Assembly (NCBI RefSeq): GCF_003575965.1
Contig: NZ_QWJJ01000008.1
Location: 158,941 to 222,940, forward strand
Direction: 5' to 3'
Length of the DNA: 64,000 bases
Origin: Pseudooceanicola sediminis
GTDB taxonomy: Bacteria; Pseudomonadota; Alphaproteobacteria; Rhodobacterales; Rhodobacteraceae
Part shown: positions 9,564 through 17,648 of the stretch, in pieces
Numbering within the stretch: position 1 is the first letter of the stretch
Layout of the letters: each line of letters starts with the position of its first letter
The notes under the pieces: model-generated
Databases searched by the model: none
What the model was told of the DNA's origin: nothing
Seen by the model: only the letters and a program-made list of their open reading frames with translations
Translations under genes and position numbers: made by a program

Positions 9564-10732
9564 AGCGCACCCAGCACCGCGCACAGGCGCGCAATCTCGT
9601 CCTGCGTCGTCAGATAGCTGACCGAGGCACGGCAGACCGGCCCCGCCAGACCCGACAGCGGGCCATAGTGCGCGGGTACCGCGTTGATCGTCACGCCTTG
9701 GGCGCGCAGCGCCTGCATCACCTCGGCCGGCGTCATGCGCGCATGGGTAAAGGTGGTGATATGGCTCTGAACCACGCCGCTTTCGCGCAGGCTCACCCCC
9801 GCCACGCCGGACAAACCGGCGCGTAAGGCCGCGACCTTGTCAAACGTCGCCCGGCGGATCTCCTCGACCCTGAGGTCCAGCGCCAGCCCCAGCGCCACCC
9901 CAAGGCCCAGCAGCGGCGCGGGCGCATACTCGTTGCTCTCGAACCGCGCAGCGTCGCGCCGCAATACGACCTTGCCCGCCTGCCAGCCTGCCGCGCGCAC
10001 GTTCAGCGCACCCGGTGTCGCCGCACATCCCTGTCGCACGTACAGCACCCCAGTTCCCTTGGGCCCGCGCAACGCCTTGCGCCCCGGGGCCGTCAGCATG
10101 TCGCAACCGATCCGACCGACATCGCAGGGCAGCAGGCCCAGCGCCTGCGCCGCATCCAGCAGATAGGGCACACCCGCCGCCCGCGCGATCTGCCCCACCT
10201 CGGCCACCGGCTCTGCGATGCCCAGGTGCGCCGGAACCCATGTCACCGCGATCAGCCGCACCCGGTCATCCATCATCGCCGCCAGCGCGCCGGTATCCAT
10301 CCGCCCATCCGGTCCCGTCGGGATCGTCTCGATCACCGCACCGCTGCGCCGCGCGGCCTCCACCAGGGTAAAGACGTTGCCGCCCCATTCATGCGCGCCA
10401 ACCAGCACACGGTCGCCCCCCTGCAAGGCAGGCAAGGCATGAAAGGCCGCGTTCCAGGCCTGCGAACTTCCCGTTGTCAGCGCGACCTCCTCGGCACGCG
10501 CCCCGATCAGCCGCGCCGCCGCCGCCCGTGCCGCTTCGATGGCGTCGGCCACGGCCACGCCTGCCTCATGCGGGGCCAGCGCAGCCTCGGCCTGCAAATG
10601 CGCCTGCATCGCTTCCAACACCGCGCGCGGCACCAGGCCGCTGCTGGCCGCGTTGAAATGAACCACCCCCGGCAGCGCCGGCGTGGCCGCGCGCAACGCC
10701 TCGATATCCAGTCCCATCTGATCCGCCATCAT
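9560..10732 (-). CDS. class V PLP-dependent aminotransferase (NifS-like fold)
   Basis: 390-residue pyridoxal-phosphate enzyme of the class V family (cysteine desulfurase, isopenicillin N epimerase, kynureninase-like). Visible elements are the N-terminal VHFNAASSG motif, the aspartate of the DAAQA motif that contacts the cofactor, and the Schiff-base lysine region TAPGRKALRGPKGTG. It lacks the cysteine-bearing loop of true IscS, so desulfurase activity is uncertain. Two adjacent ATGs (10732 and 10729) follow a GGGG-type ribosome site; the longer is given. Its stop overlaps the end of the convergent hydroxylase gene. It is transcribed divergently from the panE-like gene. Confidence 0.8.
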   Translation of the reverse strand: MMADQMGLDIEALRAATPALPGVVHFNAASSGLVPRAVLEAMQAHLQAEAALAPHEAGVAVADAIEAARAAAARLIGARAEEVALTTGSSQAWNAAFHALPALQGGDRVLVGAHEWGGNVFTLVEAARRSGAVIETIPTGPDGRMDTGALAAMMDDRVRLIAVTWVPAHLGIAEPVAEVGQIARAAGVPYLLDAAQALGLLPCDVGRIGCDMLTAPGRKALRGPKGTGVLYVRQGCAATPGALNVRAAGWQAGKVVLRRDAARFESNEYAPAPLLGLGVALGLALDLRVEEIRRATFDKVAALRAGLSGVAGVSLRESGVVQSHITTFTHARMTPAEVMQALRAQGVTINAVPAHYGPLSGLAGPVCRASVSYLTTQDEIARLCAVLGAL

Positions 10733-10871
10733 CACCCCTGCCCCAACCGTTTCTGTCCCGCAGGCTATCCGCCCACGCACCGGCGTCAAACCCTCTCGGA
10801 CCGCGCTGCGGGTGATTTCCGCGCCAAAGATTTGCCCATCGCGGCGGGGTCCTCCGCGATTTTTGGCGCGG

Positions 10872-10904
10872 CCTTGCGCAAAACCCTTGCGTCAAAGCCT
10901 TGAT
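10872..10904. repeat. three 13-bp direct repeats (CCTTGCG) upstream of panE-like gene
   Basis: CCTTGCG begins at 10872 and 10885, and CCTTGAT at 10898, an exact 13-base period. They lie in the divergent intergenic region about 75-110 bases before the panE-like start. This fits a multi-copy activator or repressor site, but no regulator gene is nearby. Confidence 0.45.
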
Positions 10905-10979
10905 TCGGAATTTACTTCAATAATCACGTTACTTTTCTTGCAACCATTCCGAGACATCGGTCCACGATTGGGAATTTTC

Positions 10980-11954
10980 ATGACGCGTCCCTCCATTGCC
11001 ATTGTCGGTGCCGGTGCCATCGGGTCGATCCTCGCCGCGCGCCTTGCACAATCGGGGGCCGATGTCCGCCTTGTGGCGCGCGGCACGCGTCTGGCGCAGA
11101 TCCGGCAGGATGGCCTGCGCATCCGTGATCTGGACGGCGAGGTCACGGTGCATGTGCCCGTGGTCGCCGCCCTCGCCGCGCCGGTCAGCGTGCTGTTCCT
11201 CTGCGTGAAAGGCCCCGCGATCGAGGCCGCGATCCGTGACAACCTTGCAGGCATGGGGCCGGACACCCGCGTCGTGCCGCTGGTCAACGGTATCCCGTGG
11301 TGGTTCTTTGATGACCTGGGCCACCCGGTGCGCGCGGTCGATCCCGATGGCGCGCTGTTCGACCTGGTGCCCTTCGACCAGATCGTCGGGTCGGTCACCA
11401 TGATGACGGCGGCTTTTGACGACGACGGCACCGTCGTGTCGACCATCCCGCACAAGCTCGCCCTGGGGCCGACAACGCCGAACGGCCCCCGCCCCGTCGA
11501 TCTGGCAGACGAAATCACCGCCGCCGGCATCACGCTGGACCGTGCCGACCACATCCGCCCGCTGGTCTGGCAAAAGCTGGCGCTGAACCTCGCCACCAAT
11601 CCGTTGTCGGCGCTGACAGGGCAGACCCTGGAACAGATTGCCGCCGATCCCGCCAGCCTGGCCCGCGCCACCGCCATCGCGGTCGAGGCCGAAACCCTTG
11701 CCGCCGCCTGGGGCTGCCCCATCGACATCGCAGCCCACATGCCCGCGCAGCTGGCCCGCGCCGGTGCGTTCCGCACCTCGATGCTGCAAGACGCCGAGGC
11801 AGGCCGCCCGCTGGAGCTGGCCCCGATCTGCGACGCCCCGCTGGAACTGGCCGAGGCGCGCGCCATCGCCATGCCCGAAACCGCCACCCTGCTGAGCGAA
11901 CTTCGTGCCAAACTGGGCACACCCGCAGCCGCCCTGCCCCAAGGAGCCTTGTGA
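10980..11954 (+). CDS. 2-dehydropantoate 2-reductase family protein (PanE/ApbA-like)
   Basis: 324-residue NAD(P)H-dependent reductase. The N-terminal Rossmann motif is VGAGAIGSILAARL, and the C-terminal ketopantoate-reductase domain (about 180-310) includes the conserved lysine of the LVWQKLALNLATNPLSAL stretch. Family members reduce 2-ketopantoate for CoA synthesis, but many paralogues reduce other 2-oxo acids. Coupling to a class II aldolase rather than to panB or panC argues for a catabolic or side role. The ATG at 10980 is used although its ribosome site is weak. The stop overlaps the next start (TGATG). Confidence 0.8.
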   Translation: MTRPSIAIVGAGAIGSILAARLAQSGADVRLVARGTRLAQIRQDGLRIRDLDGEVTVHVPVVAALAAPVSVLFLCVKGPAIEAAIRDNLAGMGPDTRVVPLVNGIPWWFFDDLGHPVRAVDPDGALFDLVPFDQIVGSVTMMTAAFDDDGTVVSTIPHKLALGPTTPNGPRPVDLADEITAAGITLDRADHIRPLVWQKLALNLATNPLSALTGQTLEQIAADPASLARATAIAVEAETLAAAWGCPIDIAAHMPAQLARAGAFRTSMLQDAEAGRPLELAPICDAPLELAEARAIAMPETATLLSELRAKLGTPAAALPQGAL

Positions 11955-12709
11955 TGACCATCCACACCACCGACCGCCTCGCCGGCAAATCCGAAGCCGA
12001 CCTGCGCGTCCAGCTCGCCGATTTCTACCACCTCGTCAGCTACCTCGGCTGGACCGAGCTGATCTTCAACCACATCTCCGTGCGGGTGCCCGGCGAAACC
12101 CACGCCTACCTCGTGAACCCCTTCGGGCTGCACTATGACGAGGTGACGCCCGAGAACCTGATCAAGGTCGGCATCGACGGCAAGAAGATCGAGGACAGCC
12201 CCTATGACGCCAACCCCGCCGGGTTCGCGCTGCACGGTGTCATCCACGAAAACCGCCCCGACGTCGGCTGCATCGCTCATACCCACACCACGCCGATTTC
12301 CGCCATCACCATGAAGGCCTTCGGCATCGACCACGACAGCTTTTATGGCGCGCAGCTCTATGGCCGCGTCGGCTATCACGGGTTTGAAGGCATCACGCTC
12401 TACGACGATGAACGCCCCCGGATGCTCGACTCGCTGGGCGACAGGCATGTCCTCGTCCTGCGCAACCACGGTATCGCCGTGTGCGAGGCCGACATCCCCC
12501 TCACCTTCTTCCTGCTCTGGACCGTCCAGCGCGCGGCGGAAATCCAATGCGCCTCGCAGGGCATTCCCGGCCCCAACACCACCCTGCCCGAAGTCATCAA
12601 GCAGAAATGTGCCGACGATGCCCAGCGCCTGAAGGAAAGCGCAAAGTTCGCGGACCTGCTGTTCGATGCCATGGTGCGCAAGATGAAACGCGACCAGGGC
12701 CGCGCCTGA
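11954..12709 (+). CDS. class II aldolase/adducin family protein
   Basis: 251-residue cytoplasmic protein of the AraD/FucA family of zinc aldolases and epimerases. Zinc-ligand histidines are visible in IAHTHTT and in LRNHGIAV, and the NHISVRVPG motif is typical of the family. AAGGAG seven bases before the ATG at 11954 sets the start, which overlaps the panE-like stop. With a 2-oxo-acid reductase beside it, a role in cleaving or making hydroxy-keto acids is reasonable, but the substrate is unknown. Roseobacters carry several such genes, often annotated as 'class II aldolase'. Confidence 0.85.
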   Translation: MTIHTTDRLAGKSEADLRVQLADFYHLVSYLGWTELIFNHISVRVPGETHAYLVNPFGLHYDEVTPENLIKVGIDGKKIEDSPYDANPAGFALHGVIHENRPDVGCIAHTHTTPISAITMKAFGIDHDSFYGAQLYGRVGYHGFEGITLYDDERPRMLDSLGDRHVLVLRNHGIAVCEADIPLTFFLLWTVQRAAEIQCASQGIPGPNTTLPEVIKQKCADDAQRLKESAKFADLLFDAMVRKMKRDQGRA

Positions 12710-12741
12710 CCGGGATCACCTGACCGGGACAAGCTGACCGG
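12707..12741. repeat. three TGACCGG repeats, 14-bp period
   Basis: TGACCGG occurs at 12707, 12721 and 12735, and the first copy includes the aldolase stop codon. The even 14-base period suggests local duplication or a repeated binding or processing site. Confidence 0.5.
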
Positions 12742-12767
12742 AAACACGACCCGGCCCCCCCGGAACA

Positions 12768-12805
12768 GCGCCCGAAAAACATGCATATTCACGTTTTTCG
12801 GGCGC
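12768..12805. terminator. perfect 13-bp inverted repeat (probable terminator or attenuator)
   Basis: GCGCCCGAAAAAC (12768-12780) pairs exactly with GTTTTTCGGGCGC (12793-12805) around a 12-base loop. The T-run sits inside the right arm instead of after it, so it is not a textbook intrinsic terminator. It lies between the aldolase stop and the promoter region of the iac-like operon and probably insulates the two units. Confidence 0.5.
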
Positions 12806-12879
12806 CCCTTGCAGATTTCTCTTAGTGAATCGACCTTAATGCGGTAATATTGACGTAATAAAGACGAAACGGAGCCCTC

Positions 12880-14046
12880 ATGACCCCCGACTTTCCCCCA
12901 GGCCTCAGCCCGGACGCCGCGATGACCGTATCGCTGGATCTCGGCACGTCCGGGGGGCCACGGGTCGCGGTCAAGGAATGCCTCGCGATCGAGGGGTTGC
13001 CGACCCGCGCAGGCTCGGCCGCGCTGGCCGATGCGCCGCCTGCCCTCGCTCATGCGCAGGTCGTGCAAACCCTGCTCGACACCGGCTGCCAGATCGTCGG
13101 GCGCGCCAACATGCACGAACTGGCCTACGGGATGACCGGCGCGAACGCGCATACCGGGACGCCGCAGAACCCGCGCTGGCCCGACCGCATTCCCGGCGGC
13201 TCCTCCTCTGGCTCGGCGGTTCTGGTGGCGCAGGGCGCGGTCGATTTCGCCGTCGGCACCGACACCGGCGGCTCGATCCGCCAGCCTGCGGGCTGTTGCG
13301 GTGTCTTCGGGCTGAAACCGACCTTCGGGCGGATCAGCCGCGCCGGGGCCACCCCTGTCGCCTCCACCCTCGACTCCATCGGCCCCTTTGCCGCGACGGC
13401 CCCCATGCTGACGCGTGCCATGTCCCTGATGGACCCCACCTTTCAGGCCGAAAGCCTCGCCAGCCCCCCCTCGCTGGCGCTGCTCCGGCCCGAGGCCGCG
13501 TCCGATATCACCGCCAGTTTCGACGCGGCCACCAAACTCCTGCACGATGCAACGCTGACCGAGGCGACGCTGCCCAGCCTCGATGCCGCCTATCACGCCT
13601 CGATGACCATCATCGGGCATGAAATCGCGGCCGAATTCGGCGCCCTCGCCGCCTCCAACGCCACCCTTGGCGCGGATGTGCGCGCCCGCATCCTGAACGG
13701 CACGCGCATCACCGCCCGGCAACTGGCCGACGCCGAAGCCGTCCGCACCCGCTTTACCGCCGAAATCGACGCGCTGCTGGACACGCACGACGCCATCCTG
13801 TTGCCGCTTCTGGCCCGCACGCCCCCCACCTGGGCCGTGGCCGCAGACCCGGCCGCCGTCCTGCCGATGACCCGCTTTATCCGCCAGTTCAACATGTCCG
13901 GCCACCCGGCGCTGGCCCTGCCCACCCTGACGGCAGACGGCCTGCCCGCTGGTTTGCAACTGATCGGTGCCAAGGGGGCCGATGCCCGCCTCTGCGCCAT
14001 CGCCGAATGGATCGCCGCCCGCACCCCTGAAGAGGAGACAGCCTGA
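12880..14046 (+). CDS. iacH: amidase-signature enzyme, IacH-like
   Basis: 388-residue cytoplasmic amidase. The catalytic triad of the amidase-signature family is visible: lysine in RVAVKE, cis-serine in the GGSSSGSA loop, and the nucleophile serine in GTDTGGSIRQP. The length is short for the family (usually 450-500). In characterised iac clusters an amidase (IacH) takes part after oxidation of indole-3-acetic acid, plausibly on an oxindole-type amide bond; that role is inferred here from synteny. It is the first gene of the operon; GGAG five bases before the ATG supports the start, and the stop overlaps the next start (TGATG). Confidence 0.8.
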   Translation: MTPDFPPGLSPDAAMTVSLDLGTSGGPRVAVKECLAIEGLPTRAGSAALADAPPALAHAQVVQTLLDTGCQIVGRANMHELAYGMTGANAHTGTPQNPRWPDRIPGGSSSGSAVLVAQGAVDFAVGTDTGGSIRQPAGCCGVFGLKPTFGRISRAGATPVASTLDSIGPFAATAPMLTRAMSLMDPTFQAESLASPPSLALLRPEAASDITASFDAATKLLHDATLTEATLPSLDAAYHASMTIIGHEIAAEFGALAASNATLGADVRARILNGTRITARQLADAEAVRTRFTAEIDALLDTHDAILLPLLARTPPTWAVAADPAAVLPMTRFIRQFNMSGHPALALPTLTADGLPAGLQLIGAKGADARLCAIAEWIAARTPEEETA

Positions 14047-15206
14047 TGTCCCAAGCTCTCGCAGAAGCCACCACAACGGTGGCGCAGACCCCCGATGTCA
14101 CGCTCGACACCGTGCTGGCCCAGATCCGCGCCCGCCGGGCCGAATTCGAAGGTCTGGCCCATGTCCCCGCCGACATGGTCGCACAGCTGCAACAGGTCGG
14201 GGTCTACCGGGCCTTCGTGCCGAAACGCTTTGGCGGTGACGCCCTGTCGCCCGCCGACTTCTGCCGCCTGATCGAAAAGATCTCGATGGCCGATGCCTCG
14301 ACCGGCTGGGTCTCCAGCTTCGGGGTCTCCTCGACCTACCTGGCGGCGCTGCCGCCCGAAACCTTCGCCAAGATCTACGGCGCCAACCCGAACACCGTCT
14401 TTGCCGGGGCGATGTTCCCGCCGCAAAAGGCCACCCGCGAAGGCGACCGGCTGCGCGTGTCGGGTCGCTGGCCGTGGTGCTCCGGCTCCATGGGGGCCTC
14501 GCTGATCGGCGTCGGCATCAAGATCGAGGGCGAATCCTCGCCCCTGCCACGCTCTGCCATCTTCCCCGTCGCGGACGTCACCATCGACCAGACATGGGAC
14601 ACCGTCGGCCTGCGCGCCACCGGCTCGCATGACGTGGTGGTCGAGGGCAAGCTGGTGGACGAGGACTGGACCTTCATCCGTGGGTCCGCGCCGCAGCTCG
14701 ACGACCCGATCTTCCGCTTTCCCGCCATGGCGCTGGCCGCGCAGGTGCTGGCCGTCGTCGCCCTTGGCACCGCCCGCGAGGCGCTGGACTGGGTGAAATC
14801 CGACGCCGCCAAGAAGGCCTCGATCACCGGCGCGCCCAGCCCCGGCGCGCGCCCCTATGTGCAGGCCGACCTGGCCCGCGCCGAGGCGCTGCTGCGCTCC
14901 GCCCGTGCCCATTTCTACGAAACCATCGAAGACGCCTGGGACCAACTGCTGACCAAGGGCGAGGTCGACCCCGATCTGCGCATCCGCCTGCGCCTTGTCG
15001 CCACCCAAGCCGCGCGTGATGGGGCCGAGGCCGCCCGCATCGCCTTTGTCATGGGTGGGTCCAACGCCATGCGCACCGGCCACACGCTGGGGCGCTGCAT
15101 GATCGACGCCGCCTGCGTCGCCCAGCACGCCTTCATGAACGAAGGCACCTGGACCGCCGCCGGTGCCGGAATGTTCGGCGAAGCGACGCCCCCCGGTTAC
15201 CCATGA
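14046..15206 (+). CDS. iacA: flavin-dependent monooxygenase of acyl-CoA-dehydrogenase fold, IacA-like
   Basis: 386-residue group D flavoprotein monooxygenase. Acyl-CoA dehydrogenase N-terminal, middle and PF08028-type C-terminal domains can be followed in order. There is no base-catalyst glutamate motif of true acyl-CoA dehydrogenases; the fold instead matches HsaA, DszC and IacA. IacA in pseudomonads starts auxin breakdown by oxidising the indole ring of indole-3-acetic acid, using reduced flavin from a partner reductase. That partner would be the flavin reductase gene at 19393. The start codon overlaps the amidase stop, so the two are translationally coupled. Confidence 0.82.
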   Translation: MSQALAEATTTVAQTPDVTLDTVLAQIRARRAEFEGLAHVPADMVAQLQQVGVYRAFVPKRFGGDALSPADFCRLIEKISMADASTGWVSSFGVSSTYLAALPPETFAKIYGANPNTVFAGAMFPPQKATREGDRLRVSGRWPWCSGSMGASLIGVGIKIEGESSPLPRSAIFPVADVTIDQTWDTVGLRATGSHDVVVEGKLVDEDWTFIRGSAPQLDDPIFRFPAMALAAQVLAVVALGTAREALDWVKSDAAKKASITGAPSPGARPYVQADLARAEALLRSARAHFYETIEDAWDQLLTKGEVDPDLRIRLRLVATQAARDGAEAARIAFVMGGSNAMRTGHTLGRCMIDAACVAQHAFMNEGTWTAAGAGMFGEATPPGYP

Positions 15207-15244
15207 CCTAACAGGTCCGATCCGGCCCTGAATGCCGCGCAGAA

Positions 15245-15288
15245 ATACCGACGTGATACCGACACGATACGGCACTTGATACCGACAC
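15245..15288. repeat. four phased ATACCG repeats
   Basis: ATACCG-type cores begin at 15245, 15256, 15267 and 15279, that is every 11 to 12 bases, one helical turn. They lie in the 105-base gap between iacA-like and iacB-like genes. Pairs with the same 11-base spacing occur at 41620-41637 and, reversed, at 62133-62150. Confidence 0.65.
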
Positions 15289-15311
15289 CCCAAAATCCAC
15301 GGTGAAATGAT

Positions 15312-15668
15312 ATGACTGCTCCTCTCCGCACCCTTCTCTGCTTCAACAACCACCCGACCTTCTTCAGCCTGCCCTTCGATCAGATCGGCCCGGTGTGGAA
15401 GGCCACACAGGAACTGATGTCCTCCATCGCCAAGATGGATGGTGTTGAAATCGTTGGTACTTTTGATGACGATCAGACCATGGTTGGCGCAAGTCAGGGC
15501 TTTCCTTACACCTGGTACATCCTCGCGGACTTTCCCAACCGCGATGCCGTGCAGGCCGCCTGCAACTTCCTGCGCACCATCGTCGTGGGCGAAGGCAACG
15601 ACCGCCTCTGGAAGTACATGACAGTCGAAGCCCGCATGGGCCGCGCACTGGAAATTCCCGACCTGTAA
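15312..15668 (+). CDS. iacB: small protein in iacB position
   Basis: 118-residue soluble protein without a signal peptide or membrane segment. It is rich in aromatic residues (NNHPTFFSLPF, FPYTWYILADFPN) and looks like a single ferredoxin-like alpha/beta barrel domain of the EthD/dimeric barrel type, though I cannot prove that. Its place between the monooxygenase and the Rieske oxygenase is that of iacB, a small gene of unclear biochemical role in auxin-degrading bacteria. The symbol rests mainly on gene order. The ribosome site before the ATG is weak (GGTGAAA). Confidence 0.65.
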   Translation: MTAPLRTLLCFNNHPTFFSLPFDQIGPVWKATQELMSSIAKMDGVEIVGTFDDDQTMVGASQGFPYTWYILADFPNRDAVQAACNFLRTIVVGEGNDRLWKYMTVEARMGRALEIPDL

Positions 15669-15690
15669 GCAACTGGAAAGAGACGGAAAA

Positions 15691-15885
15691 GTGACTGACT
15701 CCGCGAAAATCCGCCAGATCGTCGAAGCCTCCCGCGCCCGCTTTTTGCGGGGTGTTCTGGTGCAGGCGACGGTGCCCGGGCGGCCCCCCGTCGCGGTGAA
15801 TTCCGTCTCGACTCCCCGCGCCAAGACCAGCTTCCGCCCCCTGCGCACTCCTCCCTCCCAGCCCATCACGAAGGACAGGACATGA
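15691..15885 (+). CDS. 64-residue coupled small protein in the iac-like operon
   Basis: Small ORF with a GTG start 22 bases after the iacB-like stop and a purine-rich GGAAAGAGACGGAAAA before it. Its TGA overlaps the Rieske gene start (ATGA), the same coupling as its neighbours, which supports translation. The product is basic and proline-rich with no recognised domain: residues 1-25 could form a helix (SAKIRQIVEASRARFLRG) and the rest is likely disordered. In the iacHABICDEFG order reported for other bacteria, iacI sits in this slot. This could be a reduced or unrelated replacement, or simply leader sequence for iacC. Confidence 0.5.
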   Translation: MTDSAKIRQIVEASRARFLRGVLVQATVPGRPPVAVNSVSTPRAKTSFRPLRTPPSQPITKDRT

Positions 15886-17159
15886 CCCTCGATCATTTCC
15901 CCCAAGGCCCGCAAGACGCCAGCTATGCCCCGCTGGTGAAGGGCGACCGCGTTGCCACCCCGATGTATGAAGACCCCGCCATTTTCGATGTCGAGATGGA
16001 GAAAATCTTTGGCAAAACATGGGTTTGGGTCGGGCACGAATCCGAGGTTCCCGACAAGGGAAACTTCAAGCTGTCGGTCGTCGGCACCCAGCCGGTGATC
16101 ATTTCGCATGACCGAAAGGGCGCACTGCACGTGCTGGTCAATCGCTGCCGCCACCGCGCCGCGACCGTCTGCGAGATCAAGAAGGGCAAGACCAGCTCCT
16201 TCCAATGCCCCTACCACGGCTGGGGCTATGCCCTCGACGGCAGTCTTCGCGGTGTCCCCTACACCGAAGGCTACAACACCGACTTCGACAAAAAAGACTA
16301 TGGTCTCAAGAAGTTGAAGGTTGAAACATACCAGGGCATGATCTTCGCCTCCTTCAACATGGACGTCGAACCGCTGGAGGATTTCCTCGGCAATGCCAAA
16401 CCCTGGATCGACCTGTTCATGAAACAGGGTGGCGGATTCCCGGTCAAAACCCTCGGGGAACATCAGTTCAAGGTCCCGATGAACTGGAAGATCCAGTTGG
16501 AAAACACCACTGACGCCTACCATTTTCCCGTTGTTCACAAGAGCTTCATGCAATCTCTCGACGGTGAGGCAACGCAGCAGTTCTCCTTCCTCGAAGACGA
16601 TGACGGCTGGGTCGAAGACCTTGGCAACGGCCACTCCGTCATGGTGATGATGCCCGAGTTGAACGACCTCGACGACAACCTCGATGCCCCGATCCCCGAA
16701 CGCTTCCAGGCGCTGGCGGAAACCCTGCGCGCCGACTACGACGAAGATCAGGTCCGCCGCATCGTGCGCGCCGTCGGCGGCTGCGGCTTCAACCTCAACC
16801 TGTTCCCGAACGCCGCCTGCTCGCTGTCGTTCTTCCGCATCCTGCGCCCTGTCTCGGTGAACGAGACCGAGATCCGCCACATTGCCCTTGGCATGGACGG
16901 CGGCCCGGAGGCGGCAAACCAGATGCGCATGCGTCTTCATGAGCATTTTCAAGGGCCTATGGGCTTCGGCTCTCCCGATGATGCTGAGGTCTGGGAACGT
17001 GTGCAACGCGGCTCTGCCGGCGGCGGCGACCTGGATGTGATGGTCAACCGTGGCAAGGGCCTGGAAGAAACCTCCGAAAATGGCCTGCCCAAGGGCGACA
17101 TCAGTGCCGAAACCGGCATGCGTGCCGCCTACGCCAAGTGGCAGGAGATGATGGCGTGA
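15882..17159 (+). CDS. iacC: Rieske aromatic-ring oxygenase, alpha subunit (IacC-like)
   Basis: 425-residue catalytic subunit of a ring-hydroxylating oxygenase. The Rieske [2Fe-2S] site is C89-x-H91-x17-C109-x2-H112. The mononuclear iron site shows D211, H214 and H219 in DAYHFPVVH, with the aspartate bridging neighbouring subunits in this family. Electrons should come from the reductase at 18427. In auxin catabolism IacCD acts late, towards catechol. It overlaps the previous small ORF by ATGA, has AAGGA before its ATG, and overlaps the beta subunit by GTGA. Sequence alone cannot exclude an anthranilate- or benzoate-type substrate. Confidence 0.85.
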   Translation: MTLDHFPQGPQDASYAPLVKGDRVATPMYEDPAIFDVEMEKIFGKTWVWVGHESEVPDKGNFKLSVVGTQPVIISHDRKGALHVLVNRCRHRAATVCEIKKGKTSSFQCPYHGWGYALDGSLRGVPYTEGYNTDFDKKDYGLKKLKVETYQGMIFASFNMDVEPLEDFLGNAKPWIDLFMKQGGGFPVKTLGEHQFKVPMNWKIQLENTTDAYHFPVVHKSFMQSLDGEATQQFSFLEDDDGWVEDLGNGHSVMVMMPELNDLDDNLDAPIPERFQALAETLRADYDEDQVRRIVRAVGGCGFNLNLFPNAACSLSFFRILRPVSVNETEIRHIALGMDGGPEAANQMRMRLHEHFQGPMGFGSPDDAEVWERVQRGSAGGGDLDVMVNRGKGLEETSENGLPKGDISAETGMRAAYAKWQEMMA

Positions 17160-17647
17160 AAGACATGACACCCGAGACAGAAATCACACTGGATGACGCG
17201 ATCAAGTTCCTCTGGAGCGAGGCCGACATCCTGGATCGCAACGATTTTGATGCCTGGTTGCCGCTTTGGCATGGCGGACATTACATCATCCCCATCGGCG
17301 ATGAAGTGACGGATTTCGCCAACAATCTCAACATCGTCTACGATGATGCGCAGATGCGAAAGGCCCGCGCCGCGCGCCTGTCGGGGGGCTTTTCGATCTC
17401 TGCCGCGCCGCCGGCGCGCACTGTGCGCACGCTGTCCCGCTTCGTCTTTACCGAAGAGGCACCCGGCGCCGTCACCATCCGTTCCGCCCTGCATGTGATC
17501 GAGGACAAGTTCGGCCGCCAGCGCATGTTTGCCGCCAATGTCGAACACAAGCTGATCGCGACCGAAAACGGTATCCGCATCACCCAGAAGGTCGTGCGGC
17601 TGCTGAACTCCGACGGAATGCTGACCTCGATCAGCTACCTTTTCTGA
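17156..17647 (+). CDS. iacD: aromatic-ring oxygenase beta subunit (IacD-like)
   Basis: 163-residue structural subunit of the alpha3beta3 ring-hydroxylating oxygenase, with the NTF2/SnoaL-like cone fold. Typical features are the N-terminal helix with EADILDRNDFDAWLPLW, the YDDAQMRKARAARL helix, and a beta-rich C terminus ending in ISYLF. The GTG at 17156 is chosen because AGGAG stands eight bases upstream and it overlaps the alpha-subunit stop by GTGA; a GTG at 17138 and an ATG at 17165 are alternatives. It has no catalytic residues of its own. Confidence 0.85.
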   Translation: MKDMTPETEITLDDAIKFLWSEADILDRNDFDAWLPLWHGGHYIIPIGDEVTDFANNLNIVYDDAQMRKARAARLSGGFSISAAPPARTVRTLSRFVFTEEAPGAVTIRSALHVIEDKFGRQRMFAANVEHKLIATENGIRITQKVVRLLNSDGMLTSISYLF

Positions 17648-17648
17648 A

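Noticed and set aside
6174-17171. Minus-strand frames of 934 and 1192 codons opposite the hydroxylase and iac-like genes
   Set aside because: They are antisense shadows with no family resemblance; the plus-strand genes show complete motifs.
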